A DNA stretch of 64,000 nt from contig NZ_JAKLLN010000008.1 of assembly GCF_023150065.1 (NCBI RefSeq), forward strand, positions 1 to 64,000, in the 5' to 3' direction. Shown here in pieces: positions 11,698 through 19,922 of this stretch (position 1 is its first letter; every line of letters starts with the position of its first letter). The notes beneath the pieces were generated by a model that worked only from the letters and a program-made list of their open reading frames with translations, made no database searches and had not been told where the DNA came from. The position numbers were made by a program, and so were the translations under genes. This DNA comes from Zoogloea sp. GTDB taxonomy: Bacteria > Pseudomonadota > Gammaproteobacteria > Burkholderiales > Rhodocyclaceae.

Positions 11698-12129
11698 ATG
11701 AACCGTCGTGACGCCCTCTTTGCCACCGGCGCCCTGCTTGCCGCCGGCGCGGCCTCTGCTGCCACCGACCACAGCCACCACCATCACGAGGGCGCCCACC
11801 CCTGGCAGGCGGTACTCGACACCGCCGGCATCTGCATCGAGAAGGGCGAGGTATGCCTGACCCACTGCATCATGCTCATGGGCGAAGGCGACAAGAGCAT
11901 GGCCGCCTGTGCCAGCAGCGTGCGCGAGATGCTCGCATCCTGCCGCGCCCTGATCACCCTGGCCGGCGCCGAATCGAAGTTCGCCCCCAAGCTGGCCGCC
12001 CTGTGCGTGGACGTGTGCAAGGCCTGTGAGGCCGAGTGCAAGAAGCACGCCGACAAGCACAAGGCCTGCAAGGAGTGCATGGAAAGCTGCGCCGAGTGCG
12101 CCAAGGCCTGCAAGGCCAAGATCGCCTGA
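11698..12129 (+). CDS. Tat-exported four-helix copper-storage-like protein (Csp1 type)
   Basis: A 143-aa protein with a twin-arginine-like leader (MNRRDALFATGALLAAG) and a His patch just after it (HSHHHH). A four-helix bundle follows with about 14 cysteines spaced to face the core (CIEKGEVCLTHC, CVDVCKACEAEC, CKECMESCAECAKAC). This is the pattern of Csp1, which stores many Cu(I) ions in periplasm, and of DUF326 proteins. The ribosome site GGAG lies ahead of ATG 11698. It follows the dolP-like gene by 20 bases and may be co-transcribed. Bound metal is inferred. Confidence 0.87.
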   Translation: MNRRDALFATGALLAAGAASAATDHSHHHHEGAHPWQAVLDTAGICIEKGEVCLTHCIMLMGEGDKSMAACASSVREMLASCRALITLAGAESKFAPKLAALCVDVCKACEAECKKHADKHKACKECMESCAECAKACKAKIA

Positions 12130-12150
12130 GGATCCGCCAGCGCCCCGTCG

Positions 12151-12558
12151 TCAGCCGCCCGGCTGGCGCGGGCGCACGCTCAGTTCGGGGTAGCCGGTAC
12201 CCAGATCCGCTTCACGCATGAAGCTCCAGTCGGGCAGCAGGCCCAGCAGCACCTCGGCCGTCGTACGCACCGTACACCCGTAAGCCAGATGCCCACCCAC
12301 CACCGCCCCGGAGGCTGTCGCCAAGGCGGCATGCAGGTGGGCGCCATTGGCCGCGATGCTGCCGGAGAGCGTCAGCAGTTCGAGCTTGCCCTCGAGCACA
12401 TCCACCTCCTCGGCACCGGCGCGGCGCAGGTGGACCCTCTCGAGGCTGCCGATCCCTGCCACCACAAAGGCCGCCGAGAAGCCCTCTGCAAAGACGATGC
12501 ACTCGAGGGCCCGACGTAGATCCTGCCCGGGGGTCAGACGCAAGGGTCGCATTTCCAT
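12151..12558 (-). CDS. PPC (DUF296) domain protein
   Basis: A 135-aa stand-alone PPC domain, the fold shared with plant AT-hook proteins and small bacterial trimeric proteins. Typical segments are RPLRLTPGQDLRRAL, VVAGIGSLERVHLR and GAHLHAALATASGAVVGGHL, with its conserved histidines around a possible metal or ligand pocket. ATG 12558 has a strong GAGGA ribosome site; 23 extra codons upstream overlap the kinase gene region and are disfavoured. It converges with the copper-storage-like gene. Function in bacteria is not established, and DNA binding is unproven because there is no AT-hook. Confidence 0.8.
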   Translation of the reverse strand: MEMRPLRLTPGQDLRRALECIVFAEGFSAAFVVAGIGSLERVHLRRAGAEEVDVLEGKLELLTLSGSIAANGAHLHAALATASGAVVGGHLAYGCTVRTTAEVLLGLLPDWSFMREADLGTGYPELSVRPRQPGG

Positions 12559-12613
12559 TCCGTTCCTCCCCTTCTCCGCGAAGTCTCCTTGGGACCGCCG
12601 CTTCAGGCCCGCC

Positions 12614-14602
12614 TCAGAACCCGGCATCGCTCAGGAAACGCAGGCGCTCCCCATCCTTGTCCAGATGGCTGGCCAGGGCCCGGCACAGGGTGTCGAGGCT
12701 GTTGGCGGTGCGCGACTCGCGCCGCACCAGCACCTTTGCCATGGGGCCCATGTGGCGGGCAAAGAGCTTTTCGATACGGGCCAGATCCGCCTCGGGAATG
12801 ACCCCGGAGCCACTGGCAGCACCGGTGCCGAGGCCAGCACTGCTGCGCGGTGACGCTGACAGGGACGGCAGGCCGGAGCCGGCCATGGCGCTGGACAGAA
12901 AGGCCGAGCGCGGCGCCGGATCGGGGATCAGATCGGCCAGGCTCTGAAGCAGTTCGGGCAGGCTGGCGGCCCTGGGCACCGTGCGACGAACCAGGATGCG
13001 GGCCATCGGGCCGATGTGCTGGGCCAGGATGCGCTCGGCACTGTCGATGGCGGCCGGGGTGATGTCGGCACCTGCCGCCGGGCGGCTGAGGGACGGCTCG
13101 CTGCCGGCCGCAGCCAGGTGCTCGCCGTTCCAGAGATACAGGTCGTGGTCCCGGGCCAGGGGATCGCGGCGCAGGCCCATGTGGCGGAAACACTCGCCGG
13201 CGTTGCGCTTGAGGTGCTGGATGACCTCGTAGTAGGCCCGCGCCACCAGCACCTGGCCGGGCTCGGAAAAGCGCATCACCCGGAAGGCGGTGGTGATGCC
13301 GTCGCCGAGGATGCGTGAGCGGCCGTTGGGGTCGGGGGCGATGCGCACCGGGCCCAGGTTGATGCCCAGATGCACGCCCAGGCCCTCGCTGGCTGCGGCG
13401 TCACCCAGTTGCACCGCCGTGCGCAGGGCATCTTCGGGGTCGCCCACGTAGCACACCGCACAGCCTTCCTTGGTATTCACCGCCAGGCGGGTGGTGGGCG
13501 GCACCGGCGCAATGGCCTGGCTGAGCATGCGCACCAGCCGGGTGCGTCGTTCGGCCTGGGCCGCCAGGTCATCCACCGGCGACACCACATCGGCAAACAG
13601 CACGGCACCGATGAAGGTGCGGGCCTCGGACGCCGACAGCCCGAGGGGCAGCGGCGCCTCGACGGGTGGGTCCACCGCCCCTTCGCCCCCCGTGGGGGGC
13701 GCCAGACAGGCCCGCCGAAAATCGGCCACCTGGCGGGGGCGCTTGTTCTCGTCGGGGTTGAGGGCCCAGTCGATGGCGTTGAGCAGGCCCAGGCCAAACA
13801 CGTCCACGTTGCCGATGCTGGCCGCCGGGGGCATGCCGTCCTCGCGCAGGCGGGCGAAGGCCTCAATGGGCAGCTTGCCGGTGACCATCCAGTACATCAC
13901 CCCGGCAAAGGCGTACAGGTCGGTCCATGGCCCCTGCTTGCCGTGGCGGTGATACTGCTCGGCAGGCGCAAAACCGGGCGTGACCACCGCGGTGAGGGCC
14001 TGCTCCTGGCCCTCGTCGGTCTCCACCCGCCGTGCCGAGCCGAAATCCAGCAACACCGGGCTGCCGTCGGCACGCATGTAGATGTTGCCCGGCTTGATGT
14101 CCCGGTGCAGGAAGCCGGCCCGGTGGATGGCCTCGAGGCCGTCGAGCAGGGGGCGCACGATGTTGAGCAGGGTCGCCCGGTCGAGGGGCAGACGGCCGAC
14201 CAGCCAGTGGTGCAGGGGCTCGCCGGTCTCGTACTCCATCACCATATAGGCGGTTTCATTGGCCTGGAAGTAACGCAGCACGCGGACGATGCCCGGGTGA
14301 TGGAAGCTCGCCAGGGCCCGGCTTTCCAGCAGGAAGCGCTTGAGCCCCCACTCGAAGCCCTTGACGGCCTTGGCTGAGCGGGGCCGCACGGCACAATCGC
14401 CGTCCCGCAGGGCGAGATCCTTGGGGACGTATTCCTTGATCGCCACCCGGCAGTCCAGGTGGGTGTCGTGGGCCAGGTAGGTGATGCCGAAACCGCCGCC
14501 GCCGAGCACGCGCTCCAGGCGGTACTCGTTGAGGACGTAGCCTCCCGGCAGCGCGAGCTGCTCGTCCTGCCCGTCGTCGGGAGCCTGGGTCGTGTCGCTC
14601 AT
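12614..14602 (-). CDS. Hanks-type Ser/Thr kinase fused to a class III cyclase-like domain and two C-terminal repeats
   Basis: A 662-aa soluble signalling protein. The kinase domain spans about residues 27-300, with the glycine loop GGGGFG (34-39), Lys56, HRDIKPGN (Asp168) and DFG (186-188), all intact. Residues 328-480 resemble a class III nucleotide cyclase: the first metal Asp338 (VLFADVV) and a GD at 387-388 are present. The substrate and transition-state residues are not convincing, so this domain may only bind nucleotide. The C-terminus holds two related repeats (about 520-570 and 605-660), each with an H-x-GPMA-x-x-LVRR core, resembling DUF8082. It lies 13 bases after the heme sensor gene and is likely in the same operon. 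Confidence 0.85.
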   Translation of the reverse strand: MSDTTQAPDDGQDEQLALPGGYVLNEYRLERVLGGGGFGITYLAHDTHLDCRVAIKEYVPKDLALRDGDCAVRPRSAKAVKGFEWGLKRFLLESRALASFHHPGIVRVLRYFQANETAYMVMEYETGEPLHHWLVGRLPLDRATLLNIVRPLLDGLEAIHRAGFLHRDIKPGNIYMRADGSPVLLDFGSARRVETDEGQEQALTAVVTPGFAPAEQYHRHGKQGPWTDLYAFAGVMYWMVTGKLPIEAFARLREDGMPPAASIGNVDVFGLGLLNAIDWALNPDENKRPRQVADFRRACLAPPTGGEGAVDPPVEAPLPLGLSASEARTFIGAVLFADVVSPVDDLAAQAERRTRLVRMLSQAIAPVPPTTRLAVNTKEGCAVCYVGDPEDALRTAVQLGDAAASEGLGVHLGINLGPVRIAPDPNGRSRILGDGITTAFRVMRFSEPGQVLVARAYYEVIQHLKRNAGECFRHMGLRRDPLARDHDLYLWNGEHLAAAGSEPSLSRPAAGADITPAAIDSAERILAQHIGPMARILVRRTVPRAASLPELLQSLADLIPDPAPRSAFLSSAMAGSGLPSLSASPRSSAGLGTGAASGSGVIPEADLARIEKLFARHMGPMAKVLVRRESRTANSLDTLCRALASHLDKDGERLRFLSDAGF

Positions 14603-14615
14603 GGGACGGGCAGGA

Positions 14616-15488
14616 TCAGGAATCGATCATCTGCATGGCCTTCTCGAGACTGCGGCGCATGCGGTTGAAGGAACTGGCCAGCACCGCCACCTCGTCCTTG
14701 CCCCCTTCGGGAAATTCCGGCTGGTCGAAGTCCCCGGTGCTGACCTTGTCCGCCGCCGCCGACATGCGCGACACCGGCTGGATGATCAGCCAGGTCAGCA
14801 TCAGGTTGAGCACCACGAAGACCGCCGCGAACACCGCCGCCAGGGAACCCATGAAAGTACGGAAGGCCTGATCGGCATTTTCCAGGGGCACCGACATGGG
14901 CACCGACACCACCTGGGCGCCCACCACCTCGTTGAGCTTCCAGCCGAAGCCGTTGGCCGTGCCATAGACCTTGATCATGCTCGCCGGCGCCACGTCCGGC
15001 GTGCTGTGACAGGGCAGACAGGCCGCCGTCTCGATGCGGATGGGGTGGGCGATGTAGAGGGTCGGGCCGGTGGGGGTTTCGCGCTGGCCGGAGATCTCCT
15101 TGCTCTCGGGGCGGTTGCGGAAGCTGTTCACCAGGTCGGCCTCCCAGTCGGCGGCCCGGTCGCGGGGGTTGGTGGGGTTGAGGGTGGCTTCCTTGTAATC
15201 GTAGTTGGGGTACTTCTTGCGCAGCTGGGCGAGGGTTTCGGTGGCCGCATAGGCCGGCACCGTCTGGGGCAGGAACTGCTTGTCCATCAAGGGGTTGAGA
15301 TGGGGACGGACCTGGGCCACGGTGTAGCCGCGTACCGCCATCGCCGCTTCCATCACCAGCCGGGCTTCGCCCAGCACCTGCTCACGGGCATGCCGGTGCA
15401 GCAGATCGTGGGAGATGTAGCCCGCCACCCCAAAGCCGGCGAGAAAAACCGCCAGCAAGACCAGATTGAATTTGAGTCGCAAGCCCAT
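14616..15488 (-). CDS. Membrane c-heme sensor protein (DUF3365/Tll0287-like domain plus HAMP)
   Basis: A 290-aa protein. One N-terminal transmembrane helix leads into a periplasmic DUF3365 domain with a single c-type heme motif (CLPCH). A second transmembrane segment (about residues 215-240) and a HAMP linker follow, ending shortly after. There is no kinase or methyl-accepting output domain, so the signal must pass to a partner. The kinase-cyclase gene starts 13 bases downstream and is the obvious candidate. ATG 15488 is chosen because it begins just ahead of the first hydrophobic helix. Redox, gas or photo-oxidation sensing is inferred. Confidence 0.82.
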   Translation of the reverse strand: MGLRLKFNLVLLAVFLAGFGVAGYISHDLLHRHAREQVLGEARLVMEAAMAVRGYTVAQVRPHLNPLMDKQFLPQTVPAYAATETLAQLRKKYPNYDYKEATLNPTNPRDRAADWEADLVNSFRNRPESKEISGQRETPTGPTLYIAHPIRIETAACLPCHSTPDVAPASMIKVYGTANGFGWKLNEVVGAQVVSVPMSVPLENADQAFRTFMGSLAAVFAAVFVVLNLMLTWLIIQPVSRMSAAADKVSTGDFDQPEFPEGGKDEVAVLASSFNRMRRSLEKAMQMIDS

Positions 15489-15689
15489 GGCTGTAGTCCC
15501 CAGGTACGGCCAAGTGGCCCGGTTGCAAAGCAACATTTTGTCACATCGGCAAGAAAACAAGGGACTCTTGCACACTCACGACGAGTTTTCCGCCCCCCCC
15601 TTTGTTACCGCGGGAACCGCGCTGATGGCCGCTCCGGGCCAGCCCCGCCTTCCAACACCCTGTCATGCGGCGGAGCGGGCTTCGGCCCC

Positions 15690-17144
15690 TCAGGCGGAGG
15701 CCGCGATCGCCCCCAGCCGGGCCAGGGCGGCCTCGATCTGTGTCGAGAAGGGATAGCCGCAGCTGATGCGCAGAAAGCGGTCGAAACGCTCGGAATTGGA
15801 GAAGAGCAGGCCCGGTGCCACCCGGATGCCCTCACGCAGGGCAGCCTCGAAGACCCACCGCGACGAGCAGCCAGCGGGCATCTCCACCCACAGCAGCATG
15901 CCGCCCCCTGGCATGTTGAGGCGGGTGCCGGGCGGAAAGCGGGCGGCCACCGTCTCGGCCGTGCGCTCACGCTGTTCCTTGAGCTGACGGCGCAGGCGCA
16001 CCAGGTGGCGATCGAAGGCATGGCCGGCCATGAACTCGCCGATGGTGAGCTGGGCCAGCGCATCGTTGGGCCGGCTCTGGGCATGTTTGAGCATGCGGAT
16101 ACGGTCCTGCCAGCGCCCGCCGGTCATCCAGCCCACCCGCATGCCCGGGGCCAGGGTCTTGTGGAAGGAGCCGCAGTGGATCACGTTGCCGCTGCGGTCC
16201 CAGGCCTTGCAGCATGCCAGGGGCTGATCGCTGTCGCTCAGGGCACCGTAGATGTCGTCCTCCACCAGGGGCACCTGATGCGCCTCGCACAGGGCGACCA
16301 GGCGCGCCTTCTCGTCGTCGGGCATCACGCAGCCCAGGGGGTTCTGGAAATTCGGCACCACCACCACGGCGGCGATCCGCTCGTGGGTCTGGAAGGCCAG
16401 CTCCAGGGCCTCCACGGAGAGGCCGCGGCTGGGGCTGGTGGGGATCTCCAGGGCCCGCAGGCCGAGACTCTCGATGACCTGCAGAAGCCCGAAATAGGTG
16501 GGCGACTCCACCGCGATCACGTCGCCGGGGCGGCTCACCGCACGCAGGGCCAGGTTGATGGCCTCGGTGCAGCCATGGGTCACCAGGATCTCGTCCGCCG
16601 TCAGGTTCATGCCGGCGGCCAGGGCACGGCGCGCCAGCACCGCCCGGAAGCCCGGATCGCCCTGGGGCGGCACCGGGCTCACCAGCACTTCCGGATGCCG
16701 GCGCAGGGCGCGCAGGGCCGCCGTCTTGAGGGCCTCCTGGGGGTAGGCTTCAGGCGCGCCGAAGGCCAGGGCCAGGTTGGTGTGCACCGGGTGGCGCTCG
16801 CATTTGGTGACAAAGTCGGAAATCCGGTCGTGGATACCGGCGAACGCCGCCGGATCAGGCACCACCGCCGCCGCCCGCGGGTCGGGCTCACTGACTGGCT
16901 GCAGGCTGGCCCGCCGCGGGCGCTGCACGAAGTAGCCCGAGCGCGGCCGTGCCTCGAGCAGACCTTCATCCTCCAGGGTACGGCAGGCCTGCAGCACCGT
17001 GGACAGGCTGACCCCGTGCTGACGCACCAGGCTGCGCAGGGAGGGCAGGCGCTGCCCGGGCGGCAGCACGCCGGACTGGATGGCCCGCCGGTAATGGGCA
17101 GCCACCCGGGTGTACAGCAGGGTGTCGGGACGCTCGGTTTCCAT
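15690..17144 (-). CDS. MocR/PdxR-type GntR regulator with aminotransferase domain
   Basis: A 484-aa protein. The N-terminal winged helix (YTRVAAHYRRAIQSGVLPPG, then LPSLRSLVRQHGVSLSTV) belongs to the GntR family. The remainder is a fold-type I aminotransferase with the PLP lysine in GSFHKTLAPGMRVGW and the NFQNPLGC and ESPTYFGLL segments. Such MocR regulators respond to PLP or amino acid adducts. ATG 17144 gives the usual short N-terminus; a longer frame upstream has no support. It diverges from a DUF2917 gene, its probable target. Confidence 0.9.
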   Translation of the reverse strand: METERPDTLLYTRVAAHYRRAIQSGVLPPGQRLPSLRSLVRQHGVSLSTVLQACRTLEDEGLLEARPRSGYFVQRPRRASLQPVSEPDPRAAAVVPDPAAFAGIHDRISDFVTKCERHPVHTNLALAFGAPEAYPQEALKTAALRALRRHPEVLVSPVPPQGDPGFRAVLARRALAAGMNLTADEILVTHGCTEAINLALRAVSRPGDVIAVESPTYFGLLQVIESLGLRALEIPTSPSRGLSVEALELAFQTHERIAAVVVVPNFQNPLGCVMPDDEKARLVALCEAHQVPLVEDDIYGALSDSDQPLACCKAWDRSGNVIHCGSFHKTLAPGMRVGWMTGGRWQDRIRMLKHAQSRPNDALAQLTIGEFMAGHAFDRHLVRLRRQLKEQRERTAETVAARFPPGTRLNMPGGGMLLWVEMPAGCSSRWVFEAALREGIRVAPGLLFSNSERFDRFLRISCGYPFSTQIEAALARLGAIAASA

Positions 17145-17227
17145 GGCGCGATGATCTCCGAAGCCGGGCACAGGCCACAGGCACAGATGGGGACGAAGCA
17201 CACCATAACAGGGCGAAAAAGAACCTG

Positions 17228-17241
17228 CTGAACCGATACAG
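17228..17241. promoter_or_regulatory. Candidate MocR operator (imperfect palindrome)
   Basis: CTGAACCGATACAG is an imperfect 14-bp palindrome with matching CTG/CAG ends around a CG centre, lying between the divergent MocR and DUF2917 genes. A GGTTC direct repeat overlaps it on the minus strand. Palindromes of this general form occur in front of MocR-regulated genes. No binding is shown here. Confidence 0.35.
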
Positions 17242-17316
17242 AAAGGCGGGCGCTGTGCCTGACGGGGCGCGCCGTGAATCCGTAATCTGCAGCCATTCCC
17301 ACTCCCGGAGCCCGCC

Positions 17317-17703
17317 ATGGACCCGACACCCCGACAGCCGGACGAAACACTGCGCATCGGGCCCGCCCAGCGCCACCTGTACCCGGCAGCGGCCGGCAGC
17401 CTGGTGGTGGTGGAAGAAGGCCTGGTGATACTGGAGGCGCCGCCCCGCTGGCTCGACGGACAGATGCTCCACCCGCGCCAGCGGATCGAAGCGGGCTGCT
17501 GTCATGTGCTGGAGGAAGGTGGCTGGATCACGCTGACCGCCCCCCGGGGCGCCAGCCTGCGCCTGGTTACCGCGCATGCCCCGGATGAGAGCCTGCTGAC
17601 CTTGCTGCTGGCGCGGGTGCGCTGGCTGCGCACCCTGGAGAACCGTCTGCTCGCAGCTGGCGCGGAGGCCCTGCGCTCAAGCCTGGAAAGACGGGAAAAC
17701 TGA
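17317..17703 (+). CDS. DUF2917 domain protein
   Basis: A 128-aa protein. Residues 12-80 fit DUF2917: a short cupin-like beta sandwich with the WLDGQMLHPRQRIEAG segment. A C-terminal helical tail follows. It is divergent from the MocR-type regulator gene, an arrangement often seen for this domain in Beta- and Gammaproteobacteria, so regulation by that protein is likely. The biochemical role is unknown. The start is preceded by a CCCGGAG ribosome site. Confidence 0.75.
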   Translation: MDPTPRQPDETLRIGPAQRHLYPAAAGSLVVVEEGLVILEAPPRWLDGQMLHPRQRIEAGCCHVLEEGGWITLTAPRGASLRLVTAHAPDESLLTLLLARVRWLRTLENRLLAAGAEALRSSLERREN

Positions 17704-17706
17704 AAC

Positions 17707-17723
17707 GGGCCGTCGGGCGGCCC
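17707..17723. terminator. Possible terminator hairpin between convergent genes
   Basis: GGGCCG and CGGCCC form a 6-bp GC stem with a 5-base loop in the 35-base gap between two convergent genes. No U-tract follows on either strand, so it is at best a weak or factor-assisted terminator. Confidence 0.3.
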
Positions 17724-17738
17724 GCGGCAAACCGGCGC

Positions 17739-17987
17739 TCAGCGGGCCGCGCCGGAACACTTCATGCCGTAGCCGGCCTCGATATCCCACTCGGCCAGGA
17801 TCTCGGCGGCCTGCCGGGCCAGTTCGGGGTCGGCGAAGCCTTCCCGGGACGGTACGCGGACGAAGCTGCGCAGCAGGCGCCCGTTCTTGGCAAAGAGGTC
17901 GTACCAACCATCCCACTTGCCATCGTCGTCACGACGCAGGACAGCGTAGGGCTGATAGGAAAAGTCACCGTGCATCTGCAGAGTCAT
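17739..17987 (-). CDS. Small conserved hypothetical protein
   Basis: An 82-aa soluble protein of no family I recognise. It is rich in aromatic and acidic residues (RRDDDGKWDGWYDLF) and ends with a Cys-containing tail. ATG 17987 has an AGGGAG ribosome site nine bases upstream, which is why the shorter start is preferred over a 108-codon frame. It stands alone, convergent with the DUF2917 gene and separated by about 175 bases from the long operon that ends at 18164. Confidence 0.6.
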   Translation of the reverse strand: MTLQMHGDFSYQPYAVLRRDDDGKWDGWYDLFAKNGRLLRSFVRVPSREGFADPELARQAAEILAEWDIEAGYGMKCSGAAR

Positions 17988-18163
17988 TTTGCTGCTCCCT
18001 TCGATCCATGGACATGCGGGCACATCGCCACGCAAAGAATCAGGTCCGGATTTTAGAGATCGCACTGCAGCAAGGGGTTAAACATCATCACAGCGGCCCG
18101 GCATGAATCAATCATTCACAAAGCACCCCGACCGGCTTCGGAGAGGACTCGCGCCCCCCCCAC

Positions 18164-18604
18164 TCAACGGGCCGCCAGGCGCCCCCGCAGCCAGCGCATC
18201 AGGGTGCCGAGCAGGGGCAGCCGGGCAAACAATTCTTCCCCGGTGTCCCAGTAATCCCGGTGGGTGGCCACCCGGCCGTCGGCACCAAAATGCAAGTGGG
18301 TGGCGCCGCGGATGCACTGCACCTGCCTCGCCTGCCAGCCCCGGAAACGGAACTCGAACTCCCAGGCCAGCCAGGCCTCATCCCCTTCGGCCATGCAGCG
18401 GGTCACGCGGAAGCGCGGGTCCTGCACCTGGGTGTACATATGGCGGAAGACCCGTTCGATGGCGGCCAGCCCGCACACATCGTTGAAGGGGTCCTTGAAG
18501 CGGGCGTCGTCGGCATACACCTCGGCGATGCGGGCCAGGCTCGCCGGAGAGAGGGTTTCGTAGAACACCACGACCCGCGCCAGCGCCTGCTGCGAGTCGA
18601 TCAC
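18164..18604 (-). CDS. NTF2-like (SnoaL) family protein
   Basis: A 146-aa protein with the cone-shaped NTF2-like fold: FYETLSPASLARIAEVYADDARFKDPFNDVCG-type opening helices and a C-terminal sheet (ATHLHFGADGRVATHRDYW). GTG is the start codon and overlaps the stop of the SDR gene by GTGA. It is the last gene of the long operon that begins at 26684. Proteins of this type occur in the same cfa/DUF1365/FAD-oxidoreductase clusters in other proteobacteria. A ligand-binding or accessory role in lipid modification is inferred. Confidence 0.78.
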   Translation of the reverse strand: MIDSQQALARVVVFYETLSPASLARIAEVYADDARFKDPFNDVCGLAAIERVFRHMYTQVQDPRFRVTRCMAEGDEAWLAWEFEFRFRGWQARQVQCIRGATHLHFGADGRVATHRDYWDTGEELFARLPLLGTLMRWLRGRLAAR

Positions 18605-19392
18605 AGGCCGGTGCTCCGGGCAATCAGACGAAAGTAGAGCCGGTCGGGCAGCAGGCCGAGCAGCTTCAGGGCGCCGGTGAAGCGGCGGGGAAAATGGATC
18701 TCGAAGGCACCGCTGGCGAAGCCCCTGACGATGCGCGCGGCCGCGTCGGGGGCAGAGATCAGCGCGGGCATCTCGAAATCATTCTGAGCCGTCAGCGGTG
18801 TGGCGACGAAACCGGGGTTGATCAGGAACACCGACACGCCCTTCGGGGCCAGGTCGAGATACAGGGTTTCGGCAAAGTTGATCAGCGCCGCCTTGCTCGG
18901 CCCGTAGGCCAGGGCCTTGGGCAGGCCCCGGTAGCCCGCCACACTGCCGACGATGGCCACCGCCCCGTGCCCCTGGCGGAGCAGTTGCGGCAGCACCGCC
19001 GCCACGCCGTCCATCACCCCGAGCAGATTGGTGTGCACGGTATGGCGGGCGTTGTCGGTGGTCAGATCCCAGGCCCGCAGGGGCGAGTAGGTGCCGGCGT
19101 TGAGGATCACCAGATCCACCCCGCCCCAGGCATCCAGCAGCTGCATCACGGCCGGGGTGAAGGCCCCCGCATCGGTCACGTCCAGGGGTAGCACCAGGGC
19201 ATCGCCCAGGACGGCGGCCACCTGCTGCAGGCGTTCGGCACTCCGCGCCGACAGGGCCAGGCGGGCGCCACGGGCCCCCAGCTCGGTGGCCAGGGCCGCA
19301 CCGATGCCCGACGAGGCACCGACGATCCACACCCTCCGCCCCTGCCAGTCGGTGATCGGTGTGTTAAGCGGATCGAACCAGCCCATGCCCAT
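18601..19392 (-). CDS. Short-chain dehydrogenase/reductase
   Basis: A 263-aa classical SDR. The NAD(P) loop is VWIVGASSGIGAALA, the structural motif is LNAGTY (NAG), and the catalytic Ser/Tyr/Lys are seen in IVGSVAGYRG and YGPSKAAL. Two in-frame ATGs (19392 and 19386) are possible starts. The gene sits two bases after the DUF3833 stop and overlaps the NTF2-like gene. Its substrate is unknown; membership of the cfa operon suggests a lipid or carotenoid-like substrate. Confidence 0.87.
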   Translation of the reverse strand: MGMGWFDPLNTPITDWQGRRVWIVGASSGIGAALATELGARGARLALSARSAERLQQVAAVLGDALVLPLDVTDAGAFTPAVMQLLDAWGGVDLVILNAGTYSPLRAWDLTTDNARHTVHTNLLGVMDGVAAVLPQLLRQGHGAVAIVGSVAGYRGLPKALAYGPSKAALINFAETLYLDLAPKGVSVFLINPGFVATPLTAQNDFEMPALISAPDAAARIVRGFASGAFEIHFPRRFTGALKLLGLLPDRLYFRLIARSTGL

Positions 19393-19394
19393 GC

Positions 19395-19922
19395 TTACTC
19401 GCGCTTGCGGAAACTCAGGGTCACTTCGCCGAGCCGGAAGCCGAACTTGCTCATCACGGAACGGTTGAGCATCACCCGGTCATCCATCAGGAACATCCAG
19501 TCGTCGAAATCCACGTTGTAGACCTTGCCGTCTACCGGCAGGGCCATCACGTACTTCCAGCGTAGTGCATTGCCGCGGGCTTCGCCGCTTGCCTCGCCGA
19601 CCACGTCATCGGCGGTGCCGGTGTAGCGGTGGGCATCCAGCCGGGTCAGGGTCCATACCCGGCGCTGGGTGCTGCCGTCGGAGTAGGTGAAGCGCTCGTC
19701 CAGGGTGCCGGTGTTGCCCGCCCAGCGGGCATCGATGCGCACATGGAAGCGCTTCACCACCTTGCCGGAGCGGTCCTGGAAGATGCCGTCGGCGTCGAGG
19801 GTGCCGTTGAAATAGCGGGTCAGATCGAGCTCGGGTTTCTCGGTGGCGTAATCCGCCACCTCCACCGAGGCACAGCCGCCCAGGCCGACGAAGCCTGCCA
19901 GCAGGATGGCCTGTTTGCTCAT
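19395..19922 (-). CDS. DUF3833 lipoprotein
   Basis: A 175-aa lipoprotein with a clear lipobox (FVGLGGC) and a lipocalin-like DUF3833 body: YFNGTLDADGIFQDRSGKVV followed by paired beta strands to VMLNRSVMSKFGFRLGE. It overlaps the MFS gene stop by ATGA. Members of the family are found almost only in cfa/DUF1365 operons. A role in carrying or inserting a modified lipid is inferred, not shown. Confidence 0.82.
   Translation of the reverse strand: MSKQAILLAGFVGLGGCASVEVADYATEKPELDLTRYFNGTLDADGIFQDRSGKVVKRFHVRIDARWAGNTGTLDERFTYSDGSTQRRVWTLTRLDAHRYTGTADDVVGEASGEARGNALRWKYVMALPVDGKVYNVDFDDWMFLMDDRVMLNRSVMSKFGFRLGEVTLSFRKRE

Noticed and set aside
14592-17231. Plus-strand open frame of 879 codons
   Set aside because: It runs opposite the heme sensor and MocR genes, has a low-complexity His/Gly/Gln/Arg composition and no domain. 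It is a GC-rich antisense shadow.
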